Source of the DNA: JBBQDZ01 sp038237515
GTDB taxonomy: Bacteria > Actinomycetota > Thermoleophilia > Gaiellales > Gaiellaceae
NCBI GenBank assembly: GCA_038237515.1
Contig: JBBRYP010000001.1
Location: 62,001 to 126,000 of the forward strand
Direction: 5' to 3'
DNA: 64,000 nucleotides
Under the pieces are notes generated by a model. It saw only the letters and a list, made by a program, of their open reading frames with translations. It did no database searches and was not told the origin of the DNA. The number at the start of each line of letters is the position of its first letter. Positions within the stretch are counted from its first letter, which is position 1. Positions 57,951-64,000 of this stretch are shown here, one piece after another. Position numbers and translations under genes: made by a program.

Positions 57951-58239
57951 CCCGGCGGCGCTTGAACATCTCGAGCATGCGGTCTGTGACGACGAAGCCG
58001 CCGACGACGTTCATCGTCCCGAGGGCGACGGCCGCGAGCGCCGCGATCCGGACCCAGGTCGTCTGGTGGGGGAGGCCTGCCACGACGATCGCGCCGACGA
58101 GGACGATGCCGTGGATCGCGTTCGTCCCCGACATGAGCGGTGTGTGCAGGAGCGTGGGCACCTTCGAGATCACCTCGAAGCCCAGGAAGATCGCAAGCAC
58201 GAGGATCGTCACCTCGATGATCACCTGGCTCGTTCTCAC
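57928..58239 (-). CDS. pntA2: NAD(P) transhydrogenase subunit alpha 2 (membrane part)
   Basis: 103 aa with three or four membrane helices (IIEVTILVLAIFLGFEVISKVP, AIHGIVLVGAIVVAG, VRIAALAAVALGTMNVVGGFVVTDRML). Split-alpha transhydrogenases carry this dII segment as a separate chain. The GTG at 58239 overlaps the pntA1 stop (GTGA); the 3' end overlaps pntB by 23 nt. The much longer frame upstream is a shadow of pntA1. Confidence 0.92.
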   Translation of the reverse strand: MRTSQVIIEVTILVLAIFLGFEVISKVPTLLHTPLMSGTNAIHGIVLVGAIVVAGLPHQTTWVRIAALAAVALGTMNVVGGFVVTDRMLEMFKRRRDDERKPR

Positions 58240-59339
58240 GCGGCTCCCACCCCGATCGCGCGACCCGCGACGCGCGCCGCGGCCGTGATCTCGTCGTCGA
58301 AGTCGAGCCGGAGCTCCCCGGCCGGTGCCAGGTGCTGGAGCAGCGCGGAGACGTTCCGTGCGTAGAGCTGGCTCGCGTGGAACGGCATCGTGGCCGGAAG
58401 GTTCGTGACGCCGACGATCGTGACATCCTCTCGCTCGACCACCTCGCCCGGCACGGTCAGCTCGCAGTTGCCGCCCGCCTCCGCGGCCAGGTCGACGACG
58501 ACCGAACCGGGCCGCATGGCCGCGACGGCGGTAGCAGGGATCAGCTTCGGTGCCGGCCTCCCCGGCACGAGCGCGGTCGTCACGACGACGTCGAAGTCCG
58601 GCAGCCGCGCCTCCAGGGCCTCCTGCTGGCGGCCCCGCTCCTCGGCCGACAGCTCCCGCGCGTAGCCGCCCGCGGTCTCCTCGCCGACGACGCCGAGGTC
58701 GAGGAAGGCGGCGCCGAGGCTCTCGACCTGCTCCCGCACGACCGGGCGCACGTCGAAGCCGGAGACGACGGCGCCGAGGCGCCGCGCCGTCGCGATCGCT
58801 TGGAGGCCGGCGACGCCGGCGCCGATCACGAGCACCTTCGCGGGCGCCACCGTTCCGGCTGCCGTCGTCAGCATCGGGAAGAATCTCGGCAGACGTTCGG
58901 CGGCGATGAGCACGGCCTTGTAGCCCGCGACCGTCGCCTGTGAGGAGAGCGCGTCCATGGACTGCGCGCGTGTTGTCCGGGGGATCGACTCCATCGCGAA
59001 TGCGTGCACGCCCCGCGCGGCGAGCCGCTCGACCCCGTCCAGGTCGGTCAGCGGCTGCAGGAAGCCCACGAGGAGCGTCGCGGGCGCGAGCCGTTCGACC
59101 TCCTCCGCGCTCGGCTTCTGCACCTTGACGATGCCCTCGCCGGAGTCGTAGAGGGTGGGGGTGTCGACGAGCTGCGCGCCCGCTTCGGCGTACGCACGAT
59201 CGGGAAAGGACGCCTCCGCGCCCGCGCCCGTCTCGACGAACACCTCGAACCCGGCGGCGGAGAGCCGCGTGACGGCGTCGGGGACGAGCGCGACGCGCCG
59301 CTCGCCCGCCGCGGTCTCCCTGGGAACGCCGATCCTCAT
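58236..59339 (-). CDS. pntA1: NAD(P) transhydrogenase subunit alpha 1 (NAD-binding part)
   Basis: 367 aa soluble dI domain, related to alanine dehydrogenase. RIGVPRETAAGERRVALVPDAVTRL at the start, KVQKPSAEEV, SQATVAGYKAVLIAAERL, and the NAD fold KVLVIGAGVAGLQAIATARRLGAVVSGFDVRP, then RPAPKLIPATAVAAMRPGSVVVDLAAEAGGNCE. First gene of the pntA1-A2-B operon. A TAGAGT -10 lies 9 nt upstream. Confidence 0.94.
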   Translation of the reverse strand: MRIGVPRETAAGERRVALVPDAVTRLSAAGFEVFVETGAGAEASFPDRAYAEAGAQLVDTPTLYDSGEGIVKVQKPSAEEVERLAPATLLVGFLQPLTDLDGVERLAARGVHAFAMESIPRTTRAQSMDALSSQATVAGYKAVLIAAERLPRFFPMLTTAAGTVAPAKVLVIGAGVAGLQAIATARRLGAVVSGFDVRPVVREQVESLGAAFLDLGVVGEETAGGYARELSAEERGRQQEALEARLPDFDVVVTTALVPGRPAPKLIPATAVAAMRPGSVVVDLAAEAGGNCELTVPGEVVEREDVTIVGVTNLPATMPFHASQLYARNVSALLQHLAPAGELRLDFDDEITAAARVAGRAIGVGAA

Positions 59340-59348
59340 GCCGGCGCA

Positions 59349-59354
59349 ACTCTA
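59349..59354 (-). promoter_or_regulatory. -10 element of the pnt operon
   Basis: TAGAGT on the - strand ends 9 nt before the pntA1 ATG. Confidence 0.45.
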
Positions 59355-59379
59355 GAGGGGTGGCGCGAGGGGCGGCCCG

Positions 59380-59385
59380 TAGACT
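59380..59385 (+). promoter_or_regulatory. -10 element of the DedA gene, leaderless geometry
   Basis: TAGACT ends 7 nt before GTG 59393 and lies downstream of the upstream start candidate at 59360, so it decides the start. Confidence 0.55.
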
Positions 59386-59392
59386 GATTCGC

Positions 59393-59992
59393 GTGACGCA
59401 CCTCGTCGAGACCTATGGCCTCGCGCTCCTGTTCCTCCTCGTCGTGCTCGAGTCCGCGGGGATCCCGCTGCCCGGCGAGACCGCGCTCATTGCCGCCGGA
59501 ATCGCGTCGGCGTCGGGGCGGGTTGCGCATATCTGGTGGGTGATCGCCGTTGCGGCGGCGGCCGCGATCCTCGGCGACAACGGCGGCTACTGGGCTGCCC
59601 GCCTCGGTGCGCTGCGCCTCGTCGAGCGCTCCGCGCGGCTGAAGCGATTCGCGGATCGCGTCCTGCCGCCCTCCGAGCGCTTCTTCGAGCGCCACGGCGG
59701 CAAGACCGTCTTCATCGGCCGCTTCGTCGCCGTCCTGCGCTTCACCGCGGCCTGGCTCGCAGGGATCTCCAAGATGCCCTGGTGGCGCTTCCTGGCCTGG
59801 AATGCCGCCGGCGGCATCTGCTGGGCGACGGGCATCGGCCTCCTCGCCTACTACGGCGGGCACGCGGCGGGGAACGCGATCGACCGGTACGGCTACGTCG
59901 CCGCCGGCGTGATCGCGGTGCTAGCCGTCGCGGCCTTCTTCGGGCTTCGGTTCTGGAAGCGCAGGATGGGGCTCGAGGGCAAGAGCGCGTGA
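59393..59992 (+). CDS. DedA-family membrane protein
   Basis: 199 aa, family of undecaprenyl-phosphate/phospholipid flippases. First helix AL LFLLVVLESAG then IPLPGE, the diagnostic ESAGIPLPGET motif; the amphipathic GRFVAVLRFTAAWLAGISKMPWWRFLAWNAAGG block (about residues 108-140) matches the family. Starting at GTG 59393 removes a basic leader of 11 residues that the longer frame would add; the -10 position supports this. Overlaps the next gene by GTGA. Confidence 0.88.
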   Translation: MTHLVETYGLALLFLLVVLESAGIPLPGETALIAAGIASASGRVAHIWWVIAVAAAAAILGDNGGYWAARLGALRLVERSARLKRFADRVLPPSERFFERHGGKTVFIGRFVAVLRFTAAWLAGISKMPWWRFLAWNAAGGICWATGIGLLAYYGGHAAGNAIDRYGYVAAGVIAVLAVAAFFGLRFWKRRMGLEGKSA

Positions 59993-60861
59993 GGCTCGCG
60001 ACGAGCCTCGTGCTCGCCGCGGTTCTTGCAGCGGTACTTCCTGCGGGAGCGGCTCGCAGTCGCACCGGCCCCGTGCCCCGGTTCACGCACGTCGTGGTGG
60101 TCGTCTTCGAGAACGAGTCGCGCGCGGCCGTGATCGGGTCTCCCTCGGCCCCGAAGTTCACCGCTCTCGCGCGCACCTACGCCGACCTGGCCCGGTACGA
60201 CGCCGTCGCGCATCCCAGCCTCCCGAACTATCTGGCGCTCGTCTCGGGTGCGACGCAGGGCATCACCGACGACTGCACCGACTGCGTCGTCTCCGCGCGC
60301 AGCCTGGCGGACACGCTCGATGCGGCGGGGCGCTCGTGGAAGCTCTACGCCGAGGGGATCCCGCGGCCCGGCTTCCTCGGCGCCTCGTCGGGGCGCTACG
60401 CGAAGAAGCACGTGCCGTTCCTCTACTTCCGGTCGGTGATCTCGAGCCCGCGCCGACGGGCCCGCGTCGTCGGCTTCGACGCGCTACGGCACGATCTCGA
60501 CGCCGGAACCCTCCCGGACTTCGCGCTCGTCGTTCCCGACCTCTGTCACGACATGCACGACTGCCCTGTCGCGACAGGCGACCGGTGGCTTCGAGACTTC
60601 GCGCACGACGTTCTCGCTGCCGGCCGCCTGGACGCCTCGTCGGTCGTGTTCGCGATCTTCGACGAGGGAGCGTTCCTCGACCGGACCGGCGGCGGCGGCC
60701 GCGTCGCGGCCGTGGCGGTCGGTCCGGCGGTGAAGGCCGGGGTGTCGTCCGCCGCACGCACGGGCCATTACGGGCTCCTGCGCACGATCGAGCAGGCGTG
60801 GGGGCTGCCGTACCTGGGCGCCTCGGCGCACGCGAGGCCGATCCTCGGCATCTGGCGCTAG
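59989..60861 (+). CDS. Secreted phosphoesterase (acid phosphatase/SapM-like)
   Basis: 290 aa. Signal peptide RLATSLVLAAVLAAVLPAGAARS, then the phosphoesterase-family metal/phosphate motifs VVVVFENESRAAVIGS, HPSLPNYLALVSGAT and VPDLCHDMHDC, and a late FAIFDEGAF. Resembles SapM/AcpA-type acid phosphatases. Two cysteine pairs (CTDC near residue 97, CHDMHDC near 188) may form disulphides. Cotranscribed with the DedA protein, both dealing with the cell surface. Followed at once by an 18-nt-arm palindrome. Confidence 0.82.
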   Translation: MRLATSLVLAAVLAAVLPAGAARSRTGPVPRFTHVVVVVFENESRAAVIGSPSAPKFTALARTYADLARYDAVAHPSLPNYLALVSGATQGITDDCTDCVVSARSLADTLDAAGRSWKLYAEGIPRPGFLGASSGRYAKKHVPFLYFRSVISSPRRRARVVGFDALRHDLDAGTLPDFALVVPDLCHDMHDCPVATGDRWLRDFAHDVLAAGRLDASSVVFAIFDEGAFLDRTGGGGRVAAVAVGPAVKAGVSSAARTGHYGLLRTIEQAWGLPYLGASAHARPILGIWR

Positions 60862-60923
60862 CTACTTGCCCCGGAAAAGTGCGGCTGGAGAGGTCTCAAC
60901 GTTGCTTCCGGGACAAGTAGCTA
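60859..60923. repeat. 18-nt-arm inverted repeat (family A palindrome)
   Basis: The arm at 60859-60876 pairs with 60906-60923 at 17 of 18 positions, with a 29-nt spacer. The left arm begins with the stop codon of the phosphoesterase. The core of both arms (GCTACTTGYCC / GGGACAAGTRGC) is shared with the palindrome at 44857-44898. It borders the decayed DUF429 gene. Confidence 0.75.
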
Positions 60924-60966
60924 AAGTTACTCCCCACAAAACGGAAGCGGATCCTCGACCGACGTC

Positions 60967-61480
60967 TTCCTTTGTCGACGCCCCACTGGTCGTCGACAAC
61001 GAGCGCGGACAGCGTCTCTGCGAACAGCAGACCGGGCAACGCTATGGGCCGCTGGAAGGTGTCGGCGAACACAACCAACTTCGGCTCGCCGCGGCTTGCC
61101 GGCGTGGCGCTGCGGCGCGAGCTCGAGGCCCGCGGCTGGCGCTACTCGGACGGTCGCGAGGGCCCGCCGACCAGGGGACGCGTCGTCAGCGAGTGCTACC
61201 CGGAACGCCGACCCGCCGCTCGATCTGCGATCGCACTCGGAGACGCGCAGACTGCCCGAGGAGCCATCACCGCTCGACCAGCGCGCGTACAAGCGGCGCG
61301 AGGACCTACTCGACGCGGTGATCAGCGCCTGGACAGCGGCGTTCTGGAAGCGGCACGGGCAGGCCCGCTGCCAGGTGCTGGGCATCCCGCCGGGTGGCGC
61401 AGCGGTCGACGTGGGCCTGGCGACAATCATCGCGCCGGCCCGTCCGGAGCAGATGCGCGCCCGTAACAGTAGACGGCGGC
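60967..61480 (+). pseudogene. Decayed DUF429-family gene
   Basis: Three consecutive segments of one family appear in three frames: DAPLVVDNERGQRLCEQQTGQRYG from about 60977 in frame 2; ANTTNFGSPRLAGVALRRELEARGW and RGRVVSECYPE (to about 61204) in frame 3; then DPPLDLRSHSETRRL, AYKRREDLLDAVISAWTAAFW and TIIAPARPEQM in frame 1. The N-terminal catalytic part is absent, and about 50 residues are missing after ECYP. DUF429 proteins are predicted RNase H-fold nucleases. One frameshift near 61070 and one junction near 61205 make this a pseudogene. This fills the otherwise gene-free stretch. Confidence 0.75.
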
Positions 61481-61497
61481 AGCTTGTGAAGGCTGCC
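61478..61497 (-). terminator. Hairpin after the isocitrate/isopropylmalate dehydrogenase gene
   Basis: GGCAGC/GCTGCC stem with an 8-nt loop, 9 nt past the - strand stop codon. Confidence 0.45.
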
Positions 61498-61505
61498 CGC
61501 AGGTT

Positions 61506-62588
61506 TTACAGCGTCGCCCACACGTCGAGCTTCGAGCGGGTGCGGCGGATCACTTCGTCCGTGTACTCCACCGTCCCGGCGTGCCCGCCGAGGTCGGCCG
61601 TCCGGATGCCGTCGGCGACGGTCTCGAGCGCCGCCTCCCGGACCGCGCGCGACGCCCGCTCGCTCTGCTCCCCGAGGTGGGACAGCAGCGCAGCCACGGC
61701 GAGGATCATCGCCATCGGGTTCGCCACGTCCTTGCCCTGAAGTCCCGGAGCGGTGCCGTGCGCTGCTTCCGCCATCAGCGCCGAGATGTCGAACTCTCCC
61801 GACGGAAGCTCCTCGAAGGCGATCAGCATCGACTCGGATCCCGCGATCGAGCCGAAGAGCGGCAGGACGAGGTCGGAGAGGATGTCCCCGTCGCGGTTGA
61901 GCGCCGGGATCACGAGCGGCTCTCCGCTCGAGGCGATCAGGAGTGCAAAGGTGGCGTCGATCAGCTGCGGCTCGTAACGCACTGCGGGATGGCGCTCCGC
62001 GGCAGCGTCCATCTCCTCCTTGAGCATCCCCTCGTAGGTCGGGCTGACGGTGAACTTGGGCCCGCCGAAGACCTTTGCGCCCGCGGTCTCCGCCTGGCGG
62101 AACGCGAACTCGGCGACTCCGCGGCAGACGCGACGCTCGATCCGCTCGGTCCTGAATGCGACCTCGTCCTGTCCCTCGCCCTCGCGCCACTCCTTCGCGC
62201 CGTAGGCATCGCCGACCGCCATCCGCACGATCGAGATCGGAGAGTGAGCACCGCCGAGGGGGACGACACCGGGGATGCGGCGGCCCGTCCTGACGATTAC
62301 CCGGCCCCCGATCTCCTCGCGGAGGATGCGGTTCGGCGACCCGACGTCACCGCGCCCTTCCGGGGTGATCGTCGCCGCCTTCAGCCCGAGGCCGGCAGTC
62401 CGGGTCGCAGCCGCTGCGTCATGCACGACCTGGTTGTTCGTGCGCCGACGCGATGCGAGCGACAGGTCGTAACGGGGAAGCTCGAATTCGAGGCCGACGA
62501 CCTTCGGGGCCAGGAGCCGGAGCGCCTGCTCGAGCAACTCCTGCCCCGTCTCGTCCCCTTCGAGCACGACGATCGTCCGCGGCTCCAC
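61506..62588 (-). CDS. Isocitrate/isopropylmalate dehydrogenase family protein
   Basis: 360 aa. The family signature NRDGDILSDLVLPLFGSIAGSESML is present (about residues 228-252), with GSPNRILREEIGGRVIVRTGR and TYEGMLKEEMDAAAERHP (catalytic Lys/Tyr region). NAD-dependent isocitrate dehydrogenase is the best guess because of the substrate-loop arrangement, but leuB or tartrate-type activity cannot be excluded. GTG at 62588 is favoured over 62594 because a TAGGAT -10 ends 7 nt upstream. Divergent from topoisomerase IB. Confidence 0.82.
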   Translation of the reverse strand: MEPRTIVVLEGDETGQELLEQALRLLAPKVVGLEFELPRYDLSLASRRRTNNQVVHDAAAATRTAGLGLKAATITPEGRGDVGSPNRILREEIGGRVIVRTGRRIPGVVPLGGAHSPISIVRMAVGDAYGAKEWREGEGQDEVAFRTERIERRVCRGVAEFAFRQAETAGAKVFGGPKFTVSPTYEGMLKEEMDAAAERHPAVRYEPQLIDATFALLIASSGEPLVIPALNRDGDILSDLVLPLFGSIAGSESMLIAFEELPSGEFDISALMAEAAHGTAPGLQGKDVANPMAMILAVAALLSHLGEQSERASRAVREAALETVADGIRTADLGGHAGTVEYTDEVIRRTRSKLDVWATL

Positions 62589-62595
62589 GGGCACG

Positions 62596-62601
62596 ATCCT
62601 A
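62596..62601 (-). promoter_or_regulatory. -10 element of the dehydrogenase gene, leaderless geometry
   Basis: TAGGAT (- strand) ends 7 nt before the GTG at 62588 and only 1 nt before the alternative GTG at 62594, so it decides the start. Confidence 0.5.
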
Positions 62602-62630
62602 CTTTGCGATTAGCGCAAGCTCGGGCGCGG

Positions 62631-62636
62631 TATCTC
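62631..62636 (+). promoter_or_regulatory. Weak -10 of the topoisomerase gene
   Basis: TATCTC ends 6 nt before the GTG at 62643. The last base departs from the TANNNT pattern. Confidence 0.3.
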
Positions 62637-62642
62637 CTCCTC

Positions 62643-63659
62643 GTGACGCGGAGAGGAGGCTGGCGGAGGATGGGGTCGAGACGGCCGTTCCGGTATCTCG
62701 ACGGCCGTGGCAACAGGATCGTCGATCCCGACAAGCTTGCGCGGATCGAGTCGCTCGTGATCCCTCCGGCGTGGCAGGACGTGTGGATCGCGGCGAATCC
62801 GAACGCAAAGCTCCAGGCGACCGGCATCGACGCGGCGGGCAGGCGGCAGTACCTCTACAGCCCGCGGTTCCGCGCCGCTCAGGAGGCGGCGAAGTTCGAC
62901 AAGCTCATCCGATTCGCGGAGAAGCTGCCGGATCTGCGCGCAGGCATGGCGCGCGACATGGCGCTCGGGCCATTCGAGCGCGAGTGGGCAAGTGCGATTG
63001 CCGTTCGGCTCATCAATCTCGGCTGGTTTCGGATCGGTTCGGAGCGATACGCAAGAACGTCGAGGACATTCGGCATCACGACGATCACCCGGCGGCACGT
63101 CTCGATCCGAGGAAGCCGCGTTCAGTTCCGCTACCGCGGGAAGCACAAGGTGCTGGTGCGAACCATGATCGTCGACCAGGAGCTCGCGGGAGCCGTGTCC
63201 CGGCTCCTGTCGCTTCGGGGCGGCCATCGCGTGTTCCGCTACGAGCTCGACGGCGAGGTGCACAACCCGACGGCGGCGAAGCTCAACAGCTACATCCGGC
63301 ACAACATGGGCGAGGAATTCACCGCCAAGGACTTCCGCACGTGGGGAGGGACACTCATCGCCGCGGTCGCCTTCGCAGAGGCGGGGCCTGCAGAGTCGGC
63401 GACGGACGCCAAGCGAAAAGTCGCTACGGTCATGCGCACGGTTGCACATCGACTCGGCAACACGCCTGCTGTCGCGCGCGCTTCCTACGTGAGTCCGGCC
63501 GTCGTCGAGCAGTATCTCGACGGGCGGACGATCGAGGATTTTCGCCCCCGCCGTCTCCGCGTCGTCGGTGCGCGCGACGTCGGGTTGGATCCCGAGGAGC
63601 TCGCGCTGCTGAGTCTGTTGCGATCGTGGCGTATTCGTCGCTCGCTCAAGGCGGCGTAG
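62643..63659 (+). CDS. DNA topoisomerase IB
   Basis: 338 aa viral-type type IB topoisomerase that relaxes supercoils through a 3'-phosphotyrosyl link. N-terminal GRGNRIVDPDKLARIESLVIPPAWQDVWI, catalytic-domain blocks LGPFEREWASAIAVRLINLGWFRIGSERYAR, GITTITRRHVSIRG (Arg), FTAKDFRTWGGT (Lys/Arg region) and the active-site Tyr282 in ARASYVSPAVVEQYL. These enzymes are scattered in soil bacteria and often were acquired laterally. The following zinc-ribbon gene has an SD and a separate start. Confidence 0.9.
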   Translation: MTRRGGWRRMGSRRPFRYLDGRGNRIVDPDKLARIESLVIPPAWQDVWIAANPNAKLQATGIDAAGRRQYLYSPRFRAAQEAAKFDKLIRFAEKLPDLRAGMARDMALGPFEREWASAIAVRLINLGWFRIGSERYARTSRTFGITTITRRHVSIRGSRVQFRYRGKHKVLVRTMIVDQELAGAVSRLLSLRGGHRVFRYELDGEVHNPTAAKLNSYIRHNMGEEFTAKDFRTWGGTLIAAVAFAEAGPAESATDAKRKVATVMRTVAHRLGNTPAVARASYVSPAVVEQYLDGRTIEDFRPRRLRVVGARDVGLDPEELALLSLLRSWRIRRSLKAA

Positions 63660-63717
63660 ATTGCGGGCCCAACTTTCGATAAGCTCGCGATCGAGCCCCG
63701 TCGAAGGAGGAAGTGAT

Positions 63718-63918
63718 TTGGCCAGGAAAACCGTGCTCGTCTGTGACAGCTGCGAGAAGGAGGTCGGTGATGGACGTGGCGCGACGCTGCGGCTGACGTA
63801 TTCCGATGCGCGTCGCGGCGCGAAGAGCGCAGATCTCTGCGACGACTGCGCGTCGAAAACGCCAGGACACCCTGCCGCGCGCCGCGGTAGGCGCCCGAAG
63901 TCGGTTCAGGCCGGCTGA
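63718..63918 (+). CDS. Small zinc-ribbon protein, 66 aa
   Basis: VLVCDSCEKEVGDGRG (CxxC) and ADLCDDCASK (CxxC) form a likely zinc ribbon around a short beta region (ATLRLTYSDARRGAKS); the tail is basic (GHPAARRGRRPKSVQ), suggesting DNA or RNA binding. Specific role unknown. TTG at 63718 has AGGAGG spaced 8 nt upstream, which fixes the start. It follows topoisomerase IB and may be linked to it. Confidence 0.72.
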   Translation: MARKTVLVCDSCEKEVGDGRGATLRLTYSDARRGAKSADLCDDCASKTPGHPAARRGRRPKSVQAG

Positions 63919-64000
63919 TTCGAAAGCGCGGGTTCTCCGCCGCGCGAGCTTTTCCCGCTCGTTCCGGACTGCGGCATACGGCGGTGCCAGAATCGTCACC

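Overview
The window is a gene-dense, roughly 70% GC bacterial chromosome segment carrying almost only housekeeping genes, mostly on the + strand in tight operons with many 4-bp NTGA stop/start overlaps. Family content and gene order (coaD, a SepIVA/DivIVA-like coiled coil, DUF177, rpmF, plsX, acpP, rnc, smc, ftsY, ffh, rpsP, khpA, rimM, trmD, lepB, rplS, rnhB, yraN, comM, dprA) point to an actinobacterium. The mixed gene styles and frequent GTG/TTG starts fit a deep lineage such as Thermoleophilia, but that placement is inference.

Layout. 1-6 kb: 3' end of dnaE, lgt, scpA-scpB, a CnoX-like thioredoxin, a pseudouridine synthase and an acetyltransferase. 6-14.3 kb: trpS (- strand) divergent from DAHP synthase, then tyrA-aroA-cmk-plsC-der-gpsA. 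14.3-23.3 kb: a lipoprotein, metK, a DtxR-family regulator divergent from a ZIP metal transporter, priA-def-fmt-rsmB. 23.3-31.1 kb: rpe and the riboflavin genes (ribD, ribE, ribBA, ribH), rpmB, then a fatty-acid kinase cluster split by a lone receiver protein. 31.1-45.8 kb: recG-rsmD-coaD, sepIVA-like, phosphoesterase, DMT transporter, DUF177, an ABC-F protein, rpmF-plsX-acpP-rnc-smc-ftsY, and an Erm-like rRNA methyltransferase. 46-54.4 kb: dodecin, ffh, the rpsP-trmD group, lepB (with a J-like N-terminus), rplS, rnhB, yraN, comM-dprA. 54.4-64 kb: amine oxidase-like flavoprotein, an ornithine-cyclodeaminase-like protein cotranscribed with pntA1-A2-B (- strand), DedA and a secreted phosphoesterase, a decayed DUF429 gene, an isocitrate/isopropylmalate dehydrogenase divergent from topoisomerase IB, and a small zinc-ribbon protein.

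Four patterns cut across the annotation. (1) About 20 genes have a TANNNT -10 hexamer ending 6-9 nt before the start codon, the geometry of leaderless mRNAs; this also decides several starts. (2) Four genes (fmt, recG, rnc, the cyclodeaminase-like gene) have no ATG/GTG/TTG where the protein family must begin and appear to start at CTG. (3) trpS is preceded by a complete, apparently undocumented-in-this-window ribosome-mediated attenuator: a 20-codon leader ORF with two Trp codons, mutually exclusive stems and a U-tract terminator. (4) Several operons end in long inverted repeats placed directly after the stop codon, two of which share their arm sequence.

Other points of interest are a degenerate J domain fused to signal peptidase I, an SMC protein with coiled-coil arms about one third shorter than usual, a Pro-Glu repeat extension on lumazine synthase, and a short leaderless-type ORF overlapping the start of the Erm-like gene. 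No tRNA, rRNA, CRISPR array, prophage or intact insertion sequence was seen.
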